Source of the DNA: Pseudomonas sp. TH15 | GTDB lineage: Bacteria; Pseudomonadota; Gammaproteobacteria; Pseudomonadales; Pseudomonadaceae | Direction: 5' to 3' | DNA: 64,000 nucleotides | Assembly: GCF_016651105.1 (NCBI RefSeq) | Contig: NZ_JAEKEL010000001.1 | Location: 4,020,001 to 4,084,000, forward strand | Shown here: positions 8,834 to 15,814 of the stretch, in pieces | Layout: every line of letters starts with the position of its first letter | How positions within the stretch are numbered: position 1 is the first letter of the stretch | Notes under the pieces: model-generated | The model's input: only the letters and a program-made list of their open reading frames with translations | Told to the model about the DNA's origin: nothing | Databases searched by the model: none | Made by a program: the position numbers and the translations under genes

Positions 8834-10408
8834 ATGTCAGCGGTACAAGGTCATTGGCGCGAAGTATCCGAGCAAACTTTGCCGGCGGCAACTTATTTAA
8901 ATGACGCGATCAGAACTTCAAGTCAGTTGATTATCATCGTCGAACGCAAGGAAGACTGGGCGTCCTACTTTCCCAGCGAAGACATCGTCACGGCCCAGGA
9001 ATACCTGGAACAAACCCGTGACAACGAGCAGGGCAAACGGGTCCAGGTGATCAACCTGTGCCGCAGCTACAAGTACCTGGGGCACGGTTATTACTGCTCG
9101 CTGCTGGCCGAGGCCCGGGGGCACAAGGTTATTCCGTCGGTGCGGACCATCAGCGAACTGACCCGTAAATCGCTTTACGGTCTGGCTCTCGATGATCTGG
9201 ATAAACCGCTGGAAAAAGCCCTCAGCAATCATCTTTACAGCGACACCGAAGGCTTTACGCTAACCCTTTATTTTGGCAAGACTAATATCGAGCCATTGCA
9301 GGATCTGGCGCGGCAGTTATTTGAAGTCTTTCCGTGTCCGATATTGCTAGTTGAGTTTAGAAGAACTAACGGTTGGCACATCGAAGGTATAAAGTCCGGT
9401 GCCTTGCACAAGTTGCGCGAAGATCAGGAAGATCAGTTCGCCAACTCTCTGGACAGTTTCAGTCGCAAGATCTGGCGCGTGCCGCGCTCCCGGCGCTTGG
9501 CCCGTTATGACCTGGCGATCCTGCATGATCCGCAAGAAGCATTGCCGCCGTCCAACGCCAAAGCCCTGGATAATTTCGTCCGGGTCGGCAAAACCCTGGG
9601 TATCGACGTCGAGTTGATCGAGCGCAAGGACTACGCCCGTATCGCTGAATACGACGGGTTGCTGATCCGCGAGACTACAAGCGTCGACAACCATACCTAC
9701 CGCTTCGCCAAGAAAGCCGAGAGCGAAGGGCTGGTGGTGATGGACGACCCCGCATCGATCCTGCGCTGCACCAACAAGGTCTACTTGACCGATCTTCTCA
9801 AAAGCCATCAATTGGGCATGCCCGCCACCGAAATCCTCTACAAGGAACGACCGGAAGACTTCGAGCGAGTCGGCGAGCGCTTGGGCTTTCCACTGGTGTT
9901 GAAGATTCCTGACGGCTGCTTCTCCCGGGGCGTGATCAAGGTCGAGAGCCAGCAAGCCTTGCTCGAAGCCACCGCCGAACTGTTCGAACACTCGGTACTG
10001 TTGCTGGCCCAGGAATTTTTCTACACCGAGTACGACTGGCGCATCGGCGTGCTCAATCGCAAACCGATCTTTGCCTGCCAGTACTTCATGTCCAAGGGCC
10101 ATTGGCAGATCTACAACCACAAGGCCAAGGGCTCGGACATCAACGGCGAATGCCGCACCCTGGCGGTCCACGAAGCGCCGCGCGCGGTGGTGGAACTGGC
10201 AGTGAAGACCGCCAACCTGATCGGCGACGGCCTCTACGGCGTCGACCTCAAGCAGTCCGGCGACAAAGTAGTGGTGATCGAGGTCAACGACAACCCGAAC
10301 ATGGACGCCGGCATCGAAGACGCTTACTTGCAGGACGATTTGTACTCGCTGGTGCTGGAAGAGTTCGTCCGTCGCCTGGAGCTCAAGCGCCGCGGCCAGG
10401 CCTGGTGA
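8834..10408 (+). CDS. RimK-family ATP-grasp ligase with RLAN N-terminal domain
   Basis: A 524-residue protein, far longer than E. coli RimK (300). The first about 190 residues match the RimK-like ATP-grasp N-terminal domain, with INLCRSYKYLGHGYYCSLLAEA. The C-terminal half is an ATP-grasp fold: LVLKIPDGCFSRGVIKV binds ATP, and Glu483, Asn485 and Asn487 in VIEVNDNPNMDAG bind magnesium. Such enzymes join amino acids, often glutamate, to a peptide or protein carboxyl. ATG 8834 is preferred over an in-frame TTG at 8810. The neighbours are the divergent GNAT-C39 gene and a CorA-like gene starting 6 bp after the stop, suggesting one functional unit. Confidence 0.85.
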   Translation: MSAVQGHWREVSEQTLPAATYLNDAIRTSSQLIIIVERKEDWASYFPSEDIVTAQEYLEQTRDNEQGKRVQVINLCRSYKYLGHGYYCSLLAEARGHKVIPSVRTISELTRKSLYGLALDDLDKPLEKALSNHLYSDTEGFTLTLYFGKTNIEPLQDLARQLFEVFPCPILLVEFRRTNGWHIEGIKSGALHKLREDQEDQFANSLDSFSRKIWRVPRSRRLARYDLAILHDPQEALPPSNAKALDNFVRVGKTLGIDVELIERKDYARIAEYDGLLIRETTSVDNHTYRFAKKAESEGLVVMDDPASILRCTNKVYLTDLLKSHQLGMPATEILYKERPEDFERVGERLGFPLVLKIPDGCFSRGVIKVESQQALLEATAELFEHSVLLLAQEFFYTEYDWRIGVLNRKPIFACQYFMSKGHWQIYNHKAKGSDINGECRTLAVHEAPRAVVELAVKTANLIGDGLYGVDLKQSGDKVVVIEVNDNPNMDAGIEDAYLQDDLYSLVLEEFVRRLELKRRGQAW

Positions 10409-10414
10409 TGACCG

Positions 10415-11338
10415 ATGATCAAAAGCTTTCAACTGACCCACGGCGCCCTGCATGCAGTCGAACGGCTGGACGCCGAAGTGATGTTGTTCAGCAACCCCGA
10501 TGCCGCCGAGCGGGATCTGCTGCACAGCCATTTCAAGCTCGATGAACACGCCCTGGCCTCGGCCCTGGACCCCGACGAGGTGTCGCGCATCGAGTTTCAC
10601 CCCGACAACCTGTTCCTGATCTGGAAGCGCCCGGAAAACTACTCCGGTGCAGGCAGCCTGGCCTTTGAAGTGTCGTCCTGCGGCTTGCTGTTTTCGCCGC
10701 GCAGCCTGCTGGTGATCGCCACCGATGACTCGCCGCTGCACGGGCTCGGCACCCGCCAACGGCTGAATACGCCGCTGGATGTGTTGCTGGATTTACTGTT
10801 CAACAACATCCATCACTACCTGGGCCACCTCAAGGTGATCAAGCTGGTTGCCCGGGAGTTGCAGCAGAAATTCAATGCATCGATGGAAAACCAGCACCTG
10901 ATCCAGATGTTCAATCTCAGCGAAAGCCTGATCTATTACATCAACGCCATCCACAGCAACGGCGCGGTGCTGACCCGGCTGCGCAACCATGCGGAAAAGG
11001 AGCACTTCAGCGCCGAGTCCATCAGCCTGATCGACGACCTGATCATCGAAAACAACCAGTGCTACAAACAGGCGGAAATCTATTCCACGGTGTTCTCCGG
11101 GCTGATCGACGCCCGGGGCAACCTGATGAACAACAGCATGAACAACCTGCTGCGCAAACTGACGTTGATCAACGTGGTGTTTTTGCCGTTGAACCTGATT
11201 GCGAGCATTGGCGGCATGTCCGAGTTCAGCATGATGACGTCCGGGACGCCGTGGTGGGTTTCGTATCCACTGTTTCTGACGGCGATGATGTTGGGGGCGG
11301 GGGTGATGGTGCTTGGGCTCCGGCGGTTGGCCAGGTGA
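10415..11338 (+). CDS. CorA/ZntB-family divalent cation transporter, GMN motif altered to GMS
   Basis: A 307-residue CorA-superfamily protein with a long cytoplasmic domain and two C-terminal membrane helices (about 246-266 and 281-302). The loop between the helices normally carries Gly-Met-Asn, which forms the ion selectivity filter; here residues 267-269 read Gly-Met-Ser (GGMSEFSMM). NLMNNSMNNLLRKLTLINVV before helix 1 is typical CorA. CorA proteins are pentameric channels for magnesium or transporters for zinc or cobalt. The gene follows the ATP-grasp ligase with only 6 bp between them, so it is probably co-expressed. Transport activity with the altered filter is uncertain. Confidence 0.8.
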   Translation: MIKSFQLTHGALHAVERLDAEVMLFSNPDAAERDLLHSHFKLDEHALASALDPDEVSRIEFHPDNLFLIWKRPENYSGAGSLAFEVSSCGLLFSPRSLLVIATDDSPLHGLGTRQRLNTPLDVLLDLLFNNIHHYLGHLKVIKLVARELQQKFNASMENQHLIQMFNLSESLIYYINAIHSNGAVLTRLRNHAEKEHFSAESISLIDDLIIENNQCYKQAEIYSTVFSGLIDARGNLMNNSMNNLLRKLTLINVVFLPLNLIASIGGMSEFSMMTSGTPWWVSYPLFLTAMMLGAGVMVLGLRRLAR

Positions 11339-11396
11339 TGGGTGTTGCCTGATCTGGCGCCGTCGCGAGCAGGCTCAAGGCATCGGGCATTTCGGA

Positions 11397-11732
11397 TCAG
11401 CCCGTTGAGGTCGACGCCGCCATTTTCCGATGCTGTTGAATCCCACACACCACCAAATACAACAACGGCCCAATCGACACAAAAATGGCCGTGAGCAAAA
11501 GATACGGAATCACGGACAACGCCGACTGCCCGCGTTTGCGAGCATCCCGGTACATCCAAACCCCCGCCAGCGTCGCCAGCAAATACAAATCAATCACCAC
11601 CTGCGCCGTATCCGGCCGCGACATCAGGCTGATGCCAAAATCAATCAACGACTGTTCCGCCGACAGCATCACCGAAACGGTGTAGCCAGCAAACGCAATC
11701 AGGGCGATCAGGGGCAGGGCGACAGACTTCAT
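11397..11732 (-). CDS. DUF2834 family small membrane protein
   Basis: A 111-residue protein with three or four hydrophobic segments (residues 4-24, 46-60, 73-95). The middle carries YLLATLAGVWMYRDARKRG and the C-terminal part IPYLLLTAIFVSIGPLLYLV, the pattern of the DUF2834 family. AAGGAAGGAAACC just ahead of the ATG is a strong ribosome binding site. It is convergent with the CorA-like gene. No function is known for this family. Confidence 0.7.
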   Translation of the reverse strand: MKSVALPLIALIAFAGYTVSVMLSAEQSLIDFGISLMSRPDTAQVVIDLYLLATLAGVWMYRDARKRGQSALSVIPYLLLTAIFVSIGPLLYLVVCGIQQHRKMAASTSTG

Positions 11733-11796
11733 GGTTTCCTTCCTTGGGGACGATGAGCAGAATGGCCAGCCTACAGAGGCTCAACAAAATTGGCCA

Positions 11797-11939
11797 TTGA
11801 CTTGCCATCAGCGCCCGGCTAATTTCAACCCATGACTTCCACCGTATTGCGCTGCCAGCCAAGCATTATTACCGCCATTCCTTATTTGGCGGGCTAGCTC
11901 ACGACTGCAGCACCCAACCCGCCCTAGAGGCGGGTTTTT
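11797..11939 (+). ncRNA. candidate small RNA ending in an intrinsic terminator
   Basis: A clean terminator at 11916-11939 (AACCCGCC, loop CTAGA, GGCGGGTT, then T-run) lies on the plus strand although no plus-strand gene precedes it. About 100 bp upstream, TTGACT at 11797 and TAATTT at 11820, with a 17-bp spacer, could be a promoter; the -10 match is only 3 of 6. Together they suggest a transcript of roughly 100-115 nt with no open frame of note. I could not assign it to a named Pseudomonas sRNA family. It could instead be an ilvA leader attenuator. Confidence 0.4.
11916..11939 (+). terminator. intrinsic terminator without an upstream coding gene
   Basis: An 8-bp GC-rich stem (AACCCGCC / GGCGGGTT), five-base loop and trailing T-run. 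It lies 138 bp before the ilvA start codon. Confidence 0.8.
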
Positions 11940-11975
11940 ACTTTCTGTCTCCTGGGTCTTGAACCGGAACACGTC

Positions 11976-12055
11976 CGGCGTAGGAGCTGCCGAAGGCTGC
12001 GATCTTTTGCTTTTGAAGATCAAAAGATCGCAGCCTTCGGCAGCTCCTGCGCCGG
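11976..12055. repeat. REP hairpin (TAGGAGCTGCCGAAGGCTGC type) upstream of ilvA
   Basis: Arms 11976-12008 and 12022-12055 are nearly perfect complements around a short TTTTGAAG loop. The 3' arm ends about 11 bp before the ilvA ribosome binding site, so any promoter upstream would place this hairpin inside the ilvA leader. Confidence 0.85.
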
Positions 12056-12077
12056 GCGGGTACAACAGGAGATGAGC

Positions 12078-13094
12078 ATGAACAGCAGCACCACCGCCCA
12101 GCAGAGCTTGCTTGAGCACTACGTGAAAAAGATCCTCGCCGCGCCGGTGTATGAGCTGGCGGTGCGCACGCCATTGCAACCGGCGCCAGCGCTGTCCGAG
12201 GCGTTGGGCAACCAGATCCTGCTCAAGCGTGAAGACCTGCAACCGACCTTTTCCTTCAAGATCCGCGGCGCCTACAACAAACTGGTGCAGCTCAGCGATA
12301 AGCAAAAGGCTCGTGGCGTAATCACCGCTTCAGCCGGCAACCATGCCCAAGGCGTGGCGCACGCGGCCCGTCAGTTGGGGATTGCCGCGACCATTGTCAT
12401 GCCGTGCACGACGCCGGAGCTAAAGGTGCTCGGGGTGCGCAGCCGAGGTGCCGACGGGGTGCTGCATGGCGAGAGCTTTCCGTTCGCGTTGGAATACGCC
12501 CTGAACCTGGCGCAGCAAACCGGTCGCACCTTTGTCTCGCCGTTCGACGATCCAGATGTGATTGCCGGGCAGGGCACCGTCGCCATGGAGATCCTGCGCC
12601 AGCATCAAGGTCCGCTGGACGCGATCTTCGTCCCGGTGGGCGGCGGTGGGTTGATCGCCGGCATCGCCGCGTACGTGAAATACCTGCGGCCAGAAGTGCG
12701 GATCATCGGCGTAGAGTCGGAACATTCCGCGTGCTTGCAGGCTGCGTTGCAGGCCGGTGAACGGGTGGTCCTGCCCAACGTCGGCACCTTCGCCGACGGC
12801 GTGGCGGTGGCGCAGATTGGCGCTTATGGTTACGAGGTTTGCCGGTTTTGTGTCGACGAAGTCATCACCGTCAGCAACGACGAACTTTGCGCGGCAATCA
12901 AGAACATCTACGACGACACGCGCTCGATCACCGAACCCTCCGGCGCATTGGCCGTGGCCGGGATCAAGAAGTACGTGGCCCAGACCGGCGTACGAGGGCA
13001 GACCTTTGTGGCCATCGACTCGGGCGCCAACATCAACTTCGACAGCTTGCGTCACGTCGCCGAGCGCGCCGCTGTCTGCGGCACCCCGGCGTGA
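12078..13094 (+). CDS. ilvA: threonine ammonia-lyase, short form without ACT domains
   Basis: A 338-residue PLP enzyme of fold type II. The Schiff-base lysine is Lys61 in SFKIRGAYNK. The substrate loop is ASAGNHAQGVAHAA and the PLP phosphate is held by the glycine-rich VPVGGGGLIAG. Full-length biosynthetic IlvA is about 505 residues with a C-terminal regulatory domain for isoleucine; here the protein stops after the catalytic domain, like catabolic or secondary Pseudomonas dehydratases. It converts threonine to 2-oxobutyrate. AGGAG at 12067-12071 favours ATG 12078 over the adjacent in-frame ATG at 12072. Serine or hydroxyaspartate activity cannot be excluded. Confidence 0.88.
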   Translation: MNSSTTAQQSLLEHYVKKILAAPVYELAVRTPLQPAPALSEALGNQILLKREDLQPTFSFKIRGAYNKLVQLSDKQKARGVITASAGNHAQGVAHAARQLGIAATIVMPCTTPELKVLGVRSRGADGVLHGESFPFALEYALNLAQQTGRTFVSPFDDPDVIAGQGTVAMEILRQHQGPLDAIFVPVGGGGLIAGIAAYVKYLRPEVRIIGVESEHSACLQAALQAGERVVLPNVGTFADGVAVAQIGAYGYEVCRFCVDEVITVSNDELCAAIKNIYDDTRSITEPSGALAVAGIKKYVAQTGVRGQTFVAIDSGANINFDSLRHVAERAAVCGTPA

Positions 13095-13101
13095 GCGGAT
13101 G

Positions 13102-13407
13102 TCAGGCCAACATCGGGCGCAGGAACGTGCGCTCGTAGCTGACGATAAACTTTTTATCGAGCAGCGAGGCTACCAACGCCGTACTTTCCGGATCGGTCAT
13201 CGCGATGTGGCGGTAGCTTTCGTAATCCGCCAGCGAAGGAAAACTGAACAGGCAGTAAGCGATATTGCTCGCGCCTTCGGACGGCAGGAAGTAGCCGTGA
13301 TGAGTACCGCCCAAGCGCTCGACGATAGCGAGCCAGGCCTTGGCGTAGGCTTCGAAGTCGCTCAATTGGTAGGGATCGATTACATATTTGACGTGGCAGG
13401 TAATCAC
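13102..13407 (-). CDS. NIPSNAP family protein
   Basis: A 101-residue protein beginning MITCHVKYVIDPYQLSDFE with GTHHGYFLPSEG in the middle and IVSYERTFLRP at the end. This is the ferredoxin-like dimeric alpha-beta barrel pattern of NIPSNAP and related proteins. No catalytic residues can be assigned. It is convergent with ilvA, with 7 bp between the stop codons. The start lies 21 bp from the ecotin stop, so it may be co-transcribed with ecotin. Function unknown. Confidence 0.75.
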   Translation of the reverse strand: MITCHVKYVIDPYQLSDFEAYAKAWLAIVERLGGTHHGYFLPSEGASNIAYCLFSFPSLADYESYRHIAMTDPESTALVASLLDKKFIVSYERTFLRPMLA

Positions 13408-13428
13408 GTAGGGCTTTCCTTGTTCAGG

Positions 13429-13914
13429 TTATTCCTGAAGGGCGGTTCCGACTTTGTCCGAGGCCGACCAGATGCGGTAGCGGACTTCGACGTCCTTGGG
13501 CGCATAAATCACCAACGGCAGCTTGCTGTTGTAACGCAACATGAAGCCATCACCGACAACCGGTACGAAGGCGCGCTTCTTCTGAGTACCAGGTGGACAG
13601 GCCATCAGTGTGCTCATCGGGCCGATGACTTTTTCCAGTCGATAGAACGGGTAGCCCCAGCCCTCAAGGTTTTTCTCGTCCAGCACACCACCCAGCCGCT
13701 GGCGGTTGCAGTCCACTTCAAGGGTTTTACCTGCGAGGATTTCAACCTGGAAGTTTTCTTCCTGAGCCTGCTTGGGCAAATGAATGACTTGGCGGCTGAA
13801 GCCGGTTTCAGCTTTCGGGTACGGCGCGACATCCTCGAGCTTGGCCGCGTGGGCGAGGGTGGACAGGCTGGCGATGATCAGCCCGGTGGTCGCACAAATG
13901 CGTAAAGAACCCAT
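13429..13914 (-). CDS. eco: ecotin, periplasmic serine protease inhibitor
   Basis: A 161-residue precursor whose signal peptide ends near HAA at residue 24. Ecotin landmarks follow: PYPKAETGFSRQVIHLP, VEVDCNRQ-like VDCNRQRLGG, and YPFYRLE. The reactive loop reads PMSTLMACPPG; aligning with E. coli STMMACP makes Leu103 the P1 residue in place of Met, and Cys69-Cys106 the conserved disulphide. Ecotin dimers inhibit trypsin, chymotrypsin and elastase and protect bacteria from neutrophil enzymes. The ATG at 13914 follows AAGGAGGC; a longer upstream reading frame lacks a ribosome site. Confidence 0.92.
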   Translation of the reverse strand: MGSLRICATTGLIIASLSTLAHAAKLEDVAPYPKAETGFSRQVIHLPKQAQEENFQVEILAGKTLEVDCNRQRLGGVLDEKNLEGWGYPFYRLEKVIGPMSTLMACPPGTQKKRAFVPVVGDGFMLRYNSKLPLVIYAPKDVEVRYRIWSASDKVGTALQE

Positions 13915-14285
13915 GGAAGCCTCCTTGCAGGTGTAGGGTGGTTGGCAGGTATTCTTACTGTCATGGGCGCTGAATGCAAACCCGCAACAGATTGCAAAAT
14001 GCAACGCGCCGAGGGGCGGTTCCGGCATTTTGCAACTGGCCTTATGCTGGCTTTCTCGCTAAGCCCTTGATTTATCAGAGGGTCGAAATGACCCGATGAA
14101 AGGCATGCTTTATGCGTCTATTTGGTGCGGCGCACCGGGTTCGGGCGCCTACACTCCAAGAGGCATTTCGCCGTACAACCGTTTGACGCACCCAGGGAAT
14201 CAGCGGGGACACACCTGTGCAGGGGCGACAAAAGCGGTCAACGTGAAGAGTTGATTGGCAGTCTCACATTAAGGAGAGGGTCGCC
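13915..14285. other. intergenic region upstream of ecotin and the DUF1652 gene
   Basis: About 370 bp that should hold the divergent promoters. A 52-codon frame (14096-14254) is present but lacks a ribosome site and a clear coding bias. The 3' end carries a good AAGGAGAGGG site for the DUF1652 gene. I see no repeat or RNA fold. Confidence 0.35.
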
Positions 14286-14555
14286 ATGTTTCTTTCTGCC
14301 CTGGAACTACGCAATATCATTGAAAGCAGCTTCCTGCCGAAGCGCTGTCAATGCACGCTGTCGCCTGACCTGTCGATGACCGTAAAGGTATTCGGCGATC
14401 ACCGGACCGACCAGGTCGATCTGCACGTCAGCGGCATCGATGCCAGCCACCTCAATGGCTGTCGCGAGATCAACGAGCTGATCGCCGGCTTGCGTTCGGA
14501 TCTGGCGCAGCAAGCGACACCGCATCACTACAGTCCACGATCCAGAGCCGTTTAA
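14286..14555 (+). CDS. DUF1652 family small protein
   Basis: An 89-residue protein beginning MFLSALELRNIIESSFLPKR, the hallmark of the Pseudomonas-specific DUF1652 family, with a Cys pair (KRCQC) and ending in a variable tail. No signal peptide or membrane helix. A strong AAGGAGAGG precedes the ATG. Its stop overlaps the stop of the convergent membrane protein by four bases. The family has no established function. Confidence 0.78.
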   Translation: MFLSALELRNIIESSFLPKRCQCTLSPDLSMTVKVFGDHRTDQVDLHVSGIDASHLNGCREINELIAGLRSDLAQQATPHHYSPRSRAV

Positions 14556-14950
14556 CCAATCGTTTCACCCAGTTCGACCGTCACGCGCCGGGCCTGCACA
14601 AAACCAAGGCCCAGCGCGAACTCGACCAGCACCGCGAGCAAAATCCCGGGGCCGGCATTGCCGTTGAGCCACTCGCCGAATCCCAGCACCGCCAAACCAA
14701 AACAGCCGACGATAAAACCATTGCTCAGCGCGTTACGCGCGACCGATACCGGTGCTTTGCGCACCCAATAAAACATGCAGCCCAAGGCTGCAAACAGTAC
14801 TGCGCTGCGCCGCGCGACAACCCCGGTACCTTCTGAATACTCGATACTCCAGATGGCCAACAACATGTCTGGTACGAAGCCCCAGACCAGCGCCAGGAAA
14901 AAACACAAAGACGAGGTGATGCTCGACAACGAGCGAAACGACAACTGCAT
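14552..14950 (-). CDS. hypothetical small inner-membrane protein
   Basis: A 132-residue protein with four likely membrane helices. VWGFVPDMLLAIWSIEYSEG links the first two, and the C-terminus is short and polar. ATG 14950 follows AAGGATTAGCC; an upstream ATG at 15007 would add 19 residues without a comparable site. I recognise no family with confidence. The gene is convergent with the DUF1652 gene and follows a DUF2790 gene in the same direction by 90 bp. Confidence 0.65.
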   Translation of the reverse strand: MQLSFRSLSSITSSLCFFLALVWGFVPDMLLAIWSIEYSEGTGVVARRSAVLFAALGCMFYWVRKAPVSVARNALSNGFIVGCFGLAVLGFGEWLNGNAGPGILLAVLVEFALGLGFVQARRVTVELGETIG

Positions 14951-15040
14951 GGCTAATCCTTGCTGCAGTGAGGAAGGCCCCGAGCATACCTGCCGAAGCA
15001 TCCCCACGCCTACCGCAAACCGGCAAATCAGAGCTTTCTG

Positions 15041-15310
15041 TCAGTTCTGGAAGTTGCACGCGTCAGACAATTTCCGATAGCTGATTTCCTCTGGTTTACC
15101 GGCGTTGTCGATGTACTTCATATCGGCGGTAATAACCTTGCACTGTTGAGTGGGCGGCTCGGTCATTGAAACCACCTTCGCCACATTCAGTGGCATGCCG
15201 TACTCATAAGGCACGGCTTTGGCGTTGGCGGAGGTGTCATTGGCCTGGGCCAGACCGGCGAATACAGTGCAGGCGAGGGCGGTTGTAAGCAGGAACGGAC
15301 GAATGTTCAT
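15041..15310 (-). CDS. DUF2790 family periplasmic protein
   Basis: An 89-residue precursor with a signal peptide (MNIRPFLLTTALACTVFAGLAQA). The mature domain has the DUF2790 features YEYGMPLNVAKVVSMTEPP, CKVITADMKYIDNAGK and a terminal YRKLSDAC. Two Cys may form a disulphide. The ATG at 15310 is chosen because it begins the signal peptide; the longer open frame to 15370 does not. DUF2790 proteins are small, often copper- or stress-responsive in Pseudomonas, but no activity is proven. Confidence 0.78.
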   Translation of the reverse strand: MNIRPFLLTTALACTVFAGLAQANDTSANAKAVPYEYGMPLNVAKVVSMTEPPTQQCKVITADMKYIDNAGKPEEISYRKLSDACNFQN

Positions 15311-15814
15311 GGTGGGACTCCCGTACGACGTGAAGAAAGTTCGGCGCGATTTCGCCCGAACCTGCCGCACTGGGCGTCAGCAAAGCGCTGAAGGCGTGCG
15401 GTTCAGTAGAGTCTTTGACCGCGGCGTTAAGCGATGGTTAACCAAGCTGAACGCCGGCTGTCAGGGAGTGGGCAATTTACCGAGGGAGCGTGGGGGCGAA
15501 TTCGATTCAAGCGATGTTGTGATCGATGGCATCAAAATAAAACAGCACACCTTGAATGTAGTTCGATGTGAATTCACCGGAAATCAACAGAGCATGTACG
15601 CCGCGGGCTCGATACCATGGAATTGCAGTTCTCCATCACCGCCGAGCACACACAGCTCAGAATTGGCGCACTGCTAGAGCAAGAAATGCTCAAGAATGAT
15701 CAACTGCGGGCCCGGTTGTTGGTTTTGTGAGAGGTTTATCTGTGTGAGTTTGGAGTCTCCCTGCAAGCCGGCACTGTCAGACGCCGGCTATGCAGTTCTT
15801 TCATCGAGGATCTG
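15311..15814. other. non-coding or decayed region downstream of vgrG
   Basis: About 500 bp with no convincing gene. On the minus strand, right after the vgrG stop, a 22-codon frame (15736-15804) begins MKELHSRR and then stops. On the plus strand a frame ending at 15730 contains MELQFSITAEHTQLR but lacks a ribosome site. Base composition is lower in GC in places. VgrG genes are usually followed by effector or adaptor genes here, so this could be a deleted cargo site. Confidence 0.4.

Noticed and set aside
14096..14254. 52-codon frame (MKGMLYASIW...) upstream of the DUF1652 gene
   Set aside because: No ribosome site, mixed codon use and no recognisable feature; kept only as intergenic sequence.
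15617..15730. 37-codon plus-strand frame (MELQFSITAEH...) downstream of vgrG
   Set aside because: It looks protein-like but lacks a ribosome site and a family; possibly a remnant. Not supported as a gene.
15736..15804. 22-codon minus-strand frame right after the vgrG stop
   Set aside because: Too short, weak ribosome site; mentioned only as possible trace of lost cargo.
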